From assembly GCA_001704575.1 (NCBI GenBank), contig MCAW01000006.1:1-57632 (forward strand): 57,632 nt of DNA, read 5' to 3'. This DNA is from Methylophilales bacterium LSUCC0135 (GTDB lineage Bacteria; Pseudomonadota; Gammaproteobacteria; Burkholderiales; Methylophilaceae). The notes beneath the pieces were generated by a model. It did no database searches. It had not been told where the DNA came from and saw only the letters and a list, made by a program, of their open reading frames with translations. The translations under genes and the position numbers were made by a program. Numbering within the stretch: position 1 is the stretch's first letter; the number at the start of each line of letters is the position of its first letter. This document shows positions 27,352 to 36,338 of the stretch, in pieces.

Positions 27352-29256
27352 TTGCTTCAGTTCAAAAATCTCAAACTCGTGCGCGGCACCAAGGTATTGA
27401 TCGAGCATGCCTCGTTTCAGTTGCATCCCGGCCATCGTGTCGGCCTGACCGGCGCCAACGGCGCAGGCAAATCCAGCCTGTTCGCCATGTTGCGCGGCGA
27501 GTTGCATCCCGAGTCGGGCGATCTGGAGCTGCCGCCGCACTGGGTGATTGCCCATGTCGCGCAGGAGACGCCGGCGCTGGGTGACGCGGCCATCGAGTTC
27601 GTGCTTGATGGCGATGAGGAGCTGCGCCGCATCGAGCGTGATCTGGTAGCAGCTGAGCAGAATCACGAGGGCGAGAGGCTGGGCGAGTTGCATGCCCGTT
27701 TCGGCGATATCGGCGGTTATTCGGCGCGCGCCAGGGCATCGGCGCTGCTGCATGGCCTCGGTTTCAGCGATGCCGATATGGCCAGGCCAGTGTCGGATTT
27801 TTCCGGCGGTTGGCGCGTGCGGCTGAATCTTGCCCGGGCACTGATGTGCCGTTCCGACTTGCTGTTGCTGGACGAACCGACCAACCACCTCGATCTGGAT
27901 GCGGTCATCTGGCTGGAAAACTGGCTGAAGGATTATCGCGGTACCTTGTTGCTGATTTCGCATGACCGTGATTTTCTCGATGCCGTGGTCAACCATATTG
28001 CCCATATCGAGCAACAGCAATTGACGCTGTATCGCGGCGGTTATTCCGATTTCGAGCGGCAGCGGGCTGAAAAGCTGGCGCAGCAGCAATCCATGTATGA
28101 GCGCCAGCAGCGCGAGGTCGCACATCTGCATAGCTATATCGACCGCTTCCGCGCCAAGGCGACCAAGGCGCGTCAGGCGCAGAGCCGCATCAAGGCGCTG
28201 GAACGCATGGAACGCATTTCGGCGGCGCACGTCGATTCGCCTTTTTCCTTCAGTTTCAGAAAACTGCTGGCAGCGCCCGATCCGCTGCTGGTGCTGGATG
28301 ATGTCGATGCAGGCTACGCCGGAAAGCCGGTGCTGAATGGTGTCAAGCTGACCATCCGGCCGGGTGAGCGTATTGGCCTGCTGGGCCGCAACGGTGCGGG
28401 CAAATCCACCCTGATCAAGCTGCTGGCGGCGGAACTAGGACCAATGCGCGGCAAGCGCGTGGAAGGCAAGGCGCTGAATATCGGCTACTTCGCCCAGCAC
28501 CAGCTCGAGCAGCTGCGCCCGCAGGAATCTCCGCTGCAGCACATGTTGCGACTTGATCCGCAAACGCGCGAGCAGGAACATCGCAATTATCTGGGCGGCT
28601 TCGATTTTCGCAGCGATATGGCAACGGCGGCCTGTGCCAGTTTTTCCGGTGGCGAGAAATCACGCCTGGCGCTGGCGCTGCTGATCTGGCACCAGCCCAA
28701 CCTGTTGTTGCTGGACGAGCCGACCAACCATCTTGACCTGGAAATGCGCCATGCCTTGACCATGGCACTGCAGGATTACGAAGGTGGCATGGTGCTGGTT
28801 TCACACGACCGTGCGCTGTTGCGGGCAAGCTGCGACCGCTTTATTCTGGTGGCAGACGGCAAGGCGGAAGTCTTTGACGGCGATATCGACGACTACAAGG
28901 ATTGGCTCGCCCAACAGCAGGCGAGCGAGAAACTGGCCGATAAAGCCTTGCAGGAAAAGGCCCCGGTACGTAACGACCGCGCGCAGAACAAGGCCGAACG
29001 GCAGGCCAGGCTGGCAGAACGCCGGCCGCTGTTGAAAGAATCGGAAAAACTGGAAAAAGACATGACCGTCTGGCAACAGCAGAAAGCGGCTATCGACCAG
29101 CAACTTGCTGACCCGGCAATCTATTCTTCGCCCGACAAATCCGGCCTGCAGGATTTACTCAAGCGGCAAGCCGCTCTGGCTCAGGACATTGAACAAGCGG
29201 AAGAGCGCTGGTTGATGCTGCAGGAACAACTCGACACCCTAAAGGAACCCTCATGA
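27352..29256 (+). CDS. yheS: ABC-F family ATPase YheS
   Basis: This has 634 residues, TTG start, two ABC ATPase domains and no membrane segment. The first Walker A is GANGAGKSS (34-42) with signature SDFSGGWRVRL and LLLLDEPTNHLDLD. The second Walker A is GRNGAGKST (about 345) with SFSGGEKSRLALALL. The linker between them contains YIDRFRAKATKARQAQSRIK, the ABC-F P-site tRNA interaction motif, and the C-terminus is a coiled coil. It aligns closely with E. coli YheS along its length. ABC-F proteins act on the ribosome E site to relieve stalling. The gene overlaps the next by four bases. Confidence 0.92.
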   Translation: MLQFKNLKLVRGTKVLIEHASFQLHPGHRVGLTGANGAGKSSLFAMLRGELHPESGDLELPPHWVIAHVAQETPALGDAAIEFVLDGDEELRRIERDLVAAEQNHEGERLGELHARFGDIGGYSARARASALLHGLGFSDADMARPVSDFSGGWRVRLNLARALMCRSDLLLLDEPTNHLDLDAVIWLENWLKDYRGTLLLISHDRDFLDAVVNHIAHIEQQQLTLYRGGYSDFERQRAEKLAQQQSMYERQQREVAHLHSYIDRFRAKATKARQAQSRIKALERMERISAAHVDSPFSFSFRKLLAAPDPLLVLDDVDAGYAGKPVLNGVKLTIRPGERIGLLGRNGAGKSTLIKLLAAELGPMRGKRVEGKALNIGYFAQHQLEQLRPQESPLQHMLRLDPQTREQEHRNYLGGFDFRSDMATAACASFSGGEKSRLALALLIWHQPNLLLLDEPTNHLDLEMRHALTMALQDYEGGMVLVSHDRALLRASCDRFILVADGKAEVFDGDIDDYKDWLAQQQASEKLADKALQEKAPVRNDRAQNKAERQARLAERRPLLKESEKLEKDMTVWQQQKAAIDQQLADPAIYSSPDKSGLQDLLKRQAALAQDIEQAEERWLMLQEQLDTLKEPS

Positions 29257-29822
29257 AGTTCTCCGAACGACTCAGTTTGCTTTACGCGCTTTGCCTGAAT
29301 GAAGGTCGCGACGATACGGCAAACCCCAGCCCGATACCGAGCACCCAACTGGCCGATTACGATCCGCTCGAAGCTGCCAACTACCTGGCCTGCTACGTCA
29401 CCTTCAAGGCCATCCGCCAGGCCGAGCGTTCCCCCGCCGATGAGCGGGTCGAGAATTTCGACATGTTGGGCGTTTATCACAGCTTTGCCATGCTGGTGTA
29501 TGCCTTCCTCATGTTGCCCTTGGGCGAGGAAGAGCTGGCACCGGACACCGAGGCGGCGGCTGTCGTTGTTGCCAAGACGCTGTTTGCCGGGTTGCCGGAT
29601 GAAGAGCTGGCCGAAATCATCGAATCCGGCAGCCACAAGTTCCAGCTGATTGCCGACGCCAAACAGGAGCATTGGGTGGATTACCGGCAGGATCTCGACA
29701 AGGCGGTGATTGCGTTTGTCATCGCCGGTACCGATGATGAAACGCCGTTCGAGAAGGAAGAAGTGATTCCGATGTTCGGCGCCCTGCTCAGCATGTTGTG
29801 CGAGGCTTTCAACGCCGACTGA
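29253..29822 (+). CDS. Conserved hypothetical protein, translationally coupled to yheS
   Basis: The ATG overlaps the yheS stop (ATGA), with AAGGAACCCTC as ribosome site. The product is 189 residues, acidic and probably all-helical (FSERLSLLYALCLNEGRDD; NYLACYVTFKAIRQAERSP). It has no signal peptide and no motif I can name. Coupling to an ABC-F factor suggests a shared process, but that is inference. Confidence 0.75.
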   Translation: MKFSERLSLLYALCLNEGRDDTANPSPIPSTQLADYDPLEAANYLACYVTFKAIRQAERSPADERVENFDMLGVYHSFAMLVYAFLMLPLGEEELAPDTEAAAVVVAKTLFAGLPDEELAEIIESGSHKFQLIADAKQEHWVDYRQDLDKAVIAFVIAGTDDETPFEKEEVIPMFGALLSMLCEAFNAD

Positions 29823-29825
29823 TCA

Positions 29826-30203
29826 TCAGCGCGGGTGCTCACCATCCAGATAAAGCCAACGACCGTCGATGCGGCGGAAGCGGCTGATTTCATGCAGGCG
29901 GTGAGCCTTGCCGCCTACCTTGTAGCGAGCGATGAATTCGACCACAGCGCTGTCGTCGCCGTCGGTGGCATGACTTTTTACAGCCAGCCCCAGCCATTTT
30001 GTCGGCGGGCTATCCGGCAGATTCAGCGTCGCCGGCCGGGTTTGCGGATGCCAGGTCTGCAACAGATAATCTTCCAGATTTAGCACATAGGCCGTGTAGC
30101 GCGAGCGCATCAGCGCTTCTGCCGTCGCCGGCGGGTGGCCGAGATGGAGCGGCTGGCAGCATGCGGCATAGGGCTTGCCGCTACCACATGGACATTCGGC
30201 CAT
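29826..30203 (-). CDS. ychJ: YchJ-family protein with N-terminal SEC-C zinc motif
   Basis: The start ATG 30203 gives 125 residues; a GTG at 30227 is also in frame. The N-terminus MAECPCGSGKPYAACC is the SEC-C zinc-binding motif (Cys 4, 6, 14, 15). The rest is the NTF2-like YchJ fold (EALMRSRYTAYVLNLEDYLL, WLGLAVKS, VVEFIARYK, HEISRFRR, GRWLYLDG). The function is unknown. It converges with the preceding gene, three bases apart. Confidence 0.88.
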   Translation of the reverse strand: MAECPCGSGKPYAACCQPLHLGHPPATAEALMRSRYTAYVLNLEDYLLQTWHPQTRPATLNLPDSPPTKWLGLAVKSHATDGDDSAVVEFIARYKVGGKAHRLHEISRFRRIDGRWLYLDGEHPR

Positions 30204-30238
30204 GGTGATCAAACCGTTATCGGACACACCAAACCGTT

Positions 30239-30258
30239 ATTCCGGCCTGCGCTGGAAT
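30239..30258. repeat. REP-like palindrome between prfC and ychJ
   Basis: ATTCCGGC-CTGC-GCTGGAAT pairs over eight bases (one G-T) around a four-base loop. It has the look of the ATTCC-type extragenic palindromes common in proteobacteria. An AAACCGTTAT direct repeat lies just left of it (30211 and 30231). Confidence 0.4.
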
Positions 30259-30265
30259 GGCGTCA

Positions 30266-31840
<1,575 letters not shown>

Positions 31841-31929
31841 GGGGCTGGCTGAAAACGAAAAGCCCCCATTTTACGCGATACGGCAGTTGCAGCCTAATCG
31901 AAGCGGGGGTCTTAGTGCAAAAACGATTT

Positions 31930-32041
31930 AACCACAGAGCACACAGAGGGCACTGAGAAAACAAATTTTGAAGTGCCGTTAGAGTGCTGACTGTCACATT
32001 GAAGTGTGTTTTGCCGGATTCTCTCGGTGCGCTCTGTGGTT
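31930..32041. repeat. CCACAGAG-type inverted-repeat element, shorter copy (112 bp)
   Basis: The left arm is AACCACAGAGCACACAGAGG. The right arm, read on the other strand, is AACCACAGAGCGCACCGAGA. It has the same arm plan as the 159-bp element at 8403 but a shorter, unrelated loop. It lies between prfC and the kinase gene, ending 25 bases before the latter's stop. Confidence 0.6.
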
Positions 32042-32065
32042 GAGCATCTTTTCTGAATGCCGGTC

Positions 32066-32827
32066 TCAACCCGGTCTGGCGAAGCTACTGACCCTGCGTT
32101 CCTTGCGTTGCGCGAGTTTACGGATGAAGCGTTTGTCTTCCGCATCAAGCCGGTTTTTTCCGGCGTATTGCAGGTAGAAGCGCAGTCTTTGCGTGTTGCT
32201 GAGTTTATATCTGGCTACGCGGTCCAGCGTGGCGAATTCCTTGAATAACCGATATTCGAACAGTTTGCCGCGCCAGAAAGCGCCCAGCGGGCAGTCGATG
32301 AGGAACAGGCGGTGATGATGATCCACCAGCAGATTGCGCCACTTGAAATCATTATGGATGAAGCCGTTGCGATGCATCACGCGCATGGCTGCTGCTACCT
32401 GCAGACTGATCTGTTCGACCCAGTGCCGGTCTGTTAGACGTGCATCGTTGTTGCGGGCAAGCCGGGCAAGGTCTGTGGTATCCGGTATTTCCTGGGTAAT
32501 GAGCGCGCCGCGCCGGAACAGGCCAAATCGCGTTTCCATGCCGTAAGCGACGACAGGTGCGGTCGCGATGCCATGACTGGCGAACCAGAGCAGATTCTCC
32601 CATTCGCTTTGTATGCGCGGCTTGCCGAAAAACCGGCGCATGCCTTTGCCGGCATGGGTGTAGCGTTTGACGTAATAGCGGATACCTTCATGCTCGACGC
32701 GAATGACGTTTGATATCCGTTCACGCGTGATGTGTTCGCCCTCGAGCCGGAATATCGCATCCAGGCTGCCAAATATCGACCCGCATTGACGGTATTGCGG
32801 CAAGAGTTGCCAATCGTGAGCCGACAT
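32066..32827 (-). CDS. Lipopolysaccharide-kinase-like protein (InaA/KdkA/WaaP family)
   Basis: The 253-residue protein has a small kinase fold. An ATP-binding Lys lies in YYVKRYTHAGKGMRRFFG (about 51-68), a conserved Glu in QSEWENLL, the catalytic loop in GFIHNDFKWRNLLVD (Asp about 160), and the metal-binding Asp in FLIDCPLG. Members phosphorylate Kdo or heptose in the LPS core on the cytoplasmic side. Which sugar is used cannot be told. It lies downstream of luxR on the same strand, 67 bases away. Confidence 0.8.
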   Translation of the reverse strand: MSAHDWQLLPQYRQCGSIFGSLDAIFRLEGEHITRERISNVIRVEHEGIRYYVKRYTHAGKGMRRFFGKPRIQSEWENLLWFASHGIATAPVVAYGMETRFGLFRRGALITQEIPDTTDLARLARNNDARLTDRHWVEQISLQVAAAMRVMHRNGFIHNDFKWRNLLVDHHHRLFLIDCPLGAFWRGKLFEYRLFKEFATLDRVARYKLSNTQRLRFYLQYAGKNRLDAEDKRFIRKLAQRKERRVSSFARPG

Positions 32828-32894
32828 CAGGTACTTAGACGGGAGGCGTAACGGGACGAAGCCAGGGTGTCGGCGGGTGAAGCTTTGCCGCCGG

Positions 32895-33632
32895 TCATGA
32901 CAGATTGACTGGAGAGATCAGCCCTGATTGCATGGCAATTACGATGGCCTGCTGGCGCGAATTTACGGAAAACTTGCGGCGCACGTTGGTGAAGTGAAAA
33001 TTTACGGTTGCTTCTGCGCAACCGCATATTTCGGCAATTTCCCATGAGGACTTGCCTTCCGCGGCAAGCGTCAGGCATTCGAGCTCGCGCGCGGTGAGAT
33101 GGGTTTCTTCACGGTCTTCGTCGACTGTCATCGAACTGAAACGCAACGAGGATTTGAATACGTAATCACGAATCAATGCCCAGTCTGCAATTTTGCTGTT
33201 GATTTTCTGCTGGAAGTTTTTGCTGAAAGCCTTGCCGGGAATCAGCGTCAGAAAGCCGAATTCGCCGTTGGGGCCGTGTACCGGAAAGGTCACGCCCTGA
33301 TTCAGGCCGAATTCGCAGCCGGTTTCATAAAGCTGTGTTTCTGTCGCAGTTTTGAAATTCTTGGCATCCCAAATCAACGGCAATGCACTGGACATGCAAT
33401 GCCTGATGATCGGGTCCACCTCGCGGAATTTTCTTGATTCGTAGAGCTGCAGCCATTTTTCCGGATAGTTGGTGTTGACGTAGGCATGGCCGGGGTGTGC
33501 CTGCTTGCCGGTGTTGATGCTGTAGTAAATCAGTCCGAATTCGTATTTTTTTGCAAGGGCCTGCAATGTTTCCGCCCATGCCGTTTCCCTGTCGCAACCG
33601 GTCAGCCTGTAGAGCCAATCGAAATCAAGCAT
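32895..33632 (-). CDS. LuxR-family quorum-sensing regulator (AHL-binding type, solo)
   Basis: The start ATG 33632 gives 245 residues (a TTG two codons upstream is possible). Residues about 20-160 are the autoinducer-binding domain with the full TraR-type signature Trp60, Tyr64, Asp73, Pro74, Trp88 and Gly113. Residues about 178-240 are the LuxR helix-turn-helix (LTARELECLTLAAEGKSSWE, then IAEICGCAEATVNFHFTNV). All six invariant positions are kept, so it should still bind an acyl-homoserine lactone or close analogue. No luxI is in the window. It is divergent from the LqsS-like kinase with 187 bases between them, so the two may share control. Confidence 0.9.
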   Translation of the reverse strand: MLDFDWLYRLTGCDRETAWAETLQALAKKYEFGLIYYSINTGKQAHPGHAYVNTNYPEKWLQLYESRKFREVDPIIRHCMSSALPLIWDAKNFKTATETQLYETGCEFGLNQGVTFPVHGPNGEFGFLTLIPGKAFSKNFQQKINSKIADWALIRDYVFKSSLRFSSMTVDEDREETHLTARELECLTLAAEGKSSWEIAEICGCAEATVNFHFTNVRRKFSVNSRQQAIVIAMQSGLISPVNLS

Positions 33633-33819
33633 GCGCAACGATCCGGGAAATGCGGTCTGCGCAAGATTTGCTTTGATGAAACAAGGGAATAGGGCGGATA
33701 TCGCCTGTGTTGCAAAGTGATATGATCGTTTTTATTTTATCCGGTCCGGACATCAACATTGTGGCAGTGGGCATGTCGTTTCCATTTGACAGCGCTGGCG
33801 CAAGAACACCGAAATTGCC

Positions 33820-35202
33820 ATGCTTATTCCAGCTCAACATATCAGGCGTCTCTTTGGTTATTTGCTTGAGAGACTCGCCCAAAATGTACAGTATTACGAT
33901 TTACGTGGCAAGTATATCGGCATTGTCGCGGCCATCGGCTTTCCGCTCTATTACTACGTCTGGCACGACCTCTACCCGCAACCTTATGAAAACCTCGGGT
34001 TGCGGCTCATCGGCAGCGCGCTTTTCATCCCGTTGATTTTCAGCTCATATTGGCCGGACTGGGCGGTGCGCTTCAAGGCGGCCTACTGGAACATTGCCAT
34101 TCTTTACGGACTGCCGTTCTTTTTCACTTTCATGCTCCTGATGAATGGTGGCTCGGCGGTCTGGGTGCAGTCATTGTTAGTGGCTATTTTTGTCATGGTG
34201 CTGGTTTTGAATGCAATGAGTCTGGTATTGCATTTTCTTTTCGGCGTTGGTTTGGCATGGCTGGCTTACTCAGTGACAAGCGCTGAAGGGAGTTTTCAGC
34301 TTGTGCATAATGCAGGATTCCTGATGGTGCAAGATCCTGCAATTACTTTGCAAACATGGTATTTCTTGCCCATCGTGTTTTTTGCGATTTTGATTGGAGT
34401 GGCGACAAACTTCAGTACCGAAATTGCGCAAAAGGAACGTGAGCGTGCCATTCTGGATGCGGCAGGCAGCATTGCCCATGAGTTGCGCACGCCGCTGCTC
34501 GGCATTTCGGCCGGTGCCGCCGGCGTCAAGACGCATCTGCCTGCCCTGTTGCAGGCATACCGGCTGGCGCAGGAAAACAGGCTGGATATCACGCCGATAC
34601 GCACGGCGCATCTGCATGCCATGGAAGAGGTGATGTCGCGCATCGAGATGGAGGCCCGCTTCGCCAATACCATGGTCGACATGCTGATTGTCAGCGCCCG
34701 GGGCGTGCGTGCAGCAGGGCGGCTGGAAACCTGCAGCATCAATCAGTGCATCGCGCAAGCCATGCAACGCTACCCGTTTGCGACCGGCGAGCGTCAACTG
34801 GTCGATTGGCAGCCGGGCGCGGATTTCATGTTCCGCGGTTCTGAGCTGCAGGTGGTCCATGTGTTGTTCAATCTGATGAAAAACGCGCTGCGTCATTTGC
34901 AGCAGGCAGGCAAGGGCAGCATCACGATCAGCACGCAAGTGTCTCCACATTGGGGAACGCTGATTTTCAGGGATACCGGCACCGGCGTGCCGCCCGAGAT
35001 TCTGCCGCATATCTTTACGCGCTTTTACACTACGCAGTCCGTGCGGGAAAAAGATCATCACTGGGGTGCAGGCATTGGCCTGGCGTTTTGTCAGGAGGCG
35101 GTGAAGTCGATGGGCGGTCATATCCGCTGCCGGTCCGATTTCGGCGAGTACACAGAGTTCGTGATAACATTTCCCATCACAGATCACGGCGGCCAACCAT
35201 AA
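33820..35202 (+). CDS. lqsS: LqsS/CqsS-type sensor histidine kinase for an alpha-hydroxyketone signal
   Basis: The 460-residue protein starts with a six-helix membrane domain (about residues 31-198). Its layout and text, such as YDLRGKYIGIVAAIGFPLYY and the aromatic NIAILYGLPFFFTF helix, match the CqsS/LqsS sensory domain. The kinase core follows: phospho-acceptor His220 in SIAHELRTPLLGIS, N-box HVLFNLMKNAL (348-357), G1 DTGTGVPPE (385-393) and G2 GAGIGL (416-421). It ends without a receiver domain, as in Legionella LqsS and unlike Vibrio CqsS. The response regulator follows after 11 bases. The ligand would be a CAI-1/LAI-1-like hydroxyketone; this is family knowledge plus context, not proof. 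Confidence 0.85.
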   Translation: MLIPAQHIRRLFGYLLERLAQNVQYYDLRGKYIGIVAAIGFPLYYYVWHDLYPQPYENLGLRLIGSALFIPLIFSSYWPDWAVRFKAAYWNIAILYGLPFFFTFMLLMNGGSAVWVQSLLVAIFVMVLVLNAMSLVLHFLFGVGLAWLAYSVTSAEGSFQLVHNAGFLMVQDPAITLQTWYFLPIVFFAILIGVATNFSTEIAQKERERAILDAAGSIAHELRTPLLGISAGAAGVKTHLPALLQAYRLAQENRLDITPIRTAHLHAMEEVMSRIEMEARFANTMVDMLIVSARGVRAAGRLETCSINQCIAQAMQRYPFATGERQLVDWQPGADFMFRGSELQVVHVLFNLMKNALRHLQQAGKGSITISTQVSPHWGTLIFRDTGTGVPPEILPHIFTRFYTTQSVREKDHHWGAGIGLAFCQEAVKSMGGHIRCRSDFGEYTEFVITFPITDHGGQP

Positions 35203-35213
35203 GAGGTGAAAAA

Positions 35214-36338
35214 ATGACGCTACCGTTTTACCACCCGAGTACGGCAGTTTTTGTCGATGACAGCGCGGATTTTCTGTTGAACATCAGTCTTCAACTCAAT
35301 CCGCAACTGGCTTTTCGATTGTTTTCATCGCCCCAGGCTGCACTTGCATACATCGCGCAGGCTTCTGTCAGCGATTCCGGCGTCGGCCGGGTTTTCCAGC
35401 CCTACCACGGCCATGAGGATCTCGCCAGCACGCACAGAATTCTCGATGTCGATTTTGGCAAGCTCGCAGAGCGCATCAACGATCCCGCCCGTTTTCAGCA
35501 AGTCTCGGTGGTGGTGGTGGATTACGACATGCCGGCGATGAACGGACTCGAATTCTGCCGGCAATTGCAGGGAAGCGGCATCAGAAAGATTCTGCTCACC
35601 GGCAAGGCGGATGAAAGCATTGCGATCGAAGCGTTTAACCGTGGCGAAATTGATCGTTTCATTGTCAAGCAACGCAACGATGCCGTACCTCAGTTAAGTC
35701 GCGAAATCGATGTGTTGCAGCGGGCTTTTTTCAAGGAGATGGAAACCGGTATTTCAACCGCTGTCGCCATCAGTCCCTATCAGTTTCTGCAGGATGCGGC
35801 ATTTATTGAAGCATTAGAGGCCGCAGTCAATCAATTGGGCATAGTTGAATACTATCTCTCAGCCGAACCCAAGGGCGTGTTGATGCTTGATCAGCAGGCA
35901 GCATGCTGGCTGATGGCAGTGATGAGCGATGAAGACCTCAATGCGCAATACGAAATCGCCGAAATCGAAGGCGCGCCGCTACCCATGCTGGCTGCCATGC
36001 AGAGCGAGGTCTGCATACCCTATTTTGGCAAGGCGGGCAGTTACTACAGCTCCCGCTGTCAGGATTGGCGTGCATGCATTTACCCGGCTACTGCAATCAA
36101 GGGTAGGCAGCATTATCGTTATGCCATCATCAAGGCGCCTGCCGGGTTTGACCTGCATGGTGTTGTATCCTATTCGCAGTACTTGCAACAGTTGGACCAG
36201 GCCGAGCTGAACCAGGGGCTCTGGCCCGGCCGGGCGATTGTCGGCAGCCTGCCATCAGGCGGCAAGGGCAAGTTCCGTCTGGCCGGTCGGCTTGGCTGGA
36301 GCTACTGGCTGCGGTGTACGCCGGCCACGGCGGGTTGA
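35214..36338 (+). CDS. lqsR: LqsR-like response regulator with atypical receiver and unknown C-terminal domain
   Basis: ATG 35214 has AGAGGTGAAAAA before it; the product is 374 residues. The receiver keeps Asp15/Asp16 (VFVDDSADF), phospho-acceptor Asp103 (VVVDYDMPAMNG), Thr129 (ILLTG) and Lys152 (IVKQR). It carries about 45 extra residues before the acceptor, much as the phosphorylated Asp of Legionella LqsR sits near 108. Residues about 170-374 match no DNA-binding domain I know. It is probably cotranscribed with the kinase. The last 84 bases overlap the synthase gene, which reads in the opposite direction. Confidence 0.82.
   Translation: MTLPFYHPSTAVFVDDSADFLLNISLQLNPQLAFRLFSSPQAALAYIAQASVSDSGVGRVFQPYHGHEDLASTHRILDVDFGKLAERINDPARFQQVSVVVVDYDMPAMNGLEFCRQLQGSGIRKILLTGKADESIAIEAFNRGEIDRFIVKQRNDAVPQLSREIDVLQRAFFKEMETGISTAVAISPYQFLQDAAFIEALEAAVNQLGIVEYYLSAEPKGVLMLDQQAACWLMAVMSDEDLNAQYEIAEIEGAPLPMLAAMQSEVCIPYFGKAGSYYSSRCQDWRACIYPATAIKGRQHYRYAIIKAPAGFDLHGVVSYSQYLQQLDQAELNQGLWPGRAIVGSLPSGGKGKFRLAGRLGWSYWLRCTPATAG

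Noticed and set aside
33639-33819. Lux-box-like palindrome between luxR and the kinase gene
   Set aside because: Short near-palindromes (TCCGGTCCGGA; GGCGGATATCGCC) exist, but none matches the 20-bp lux-box pattern.
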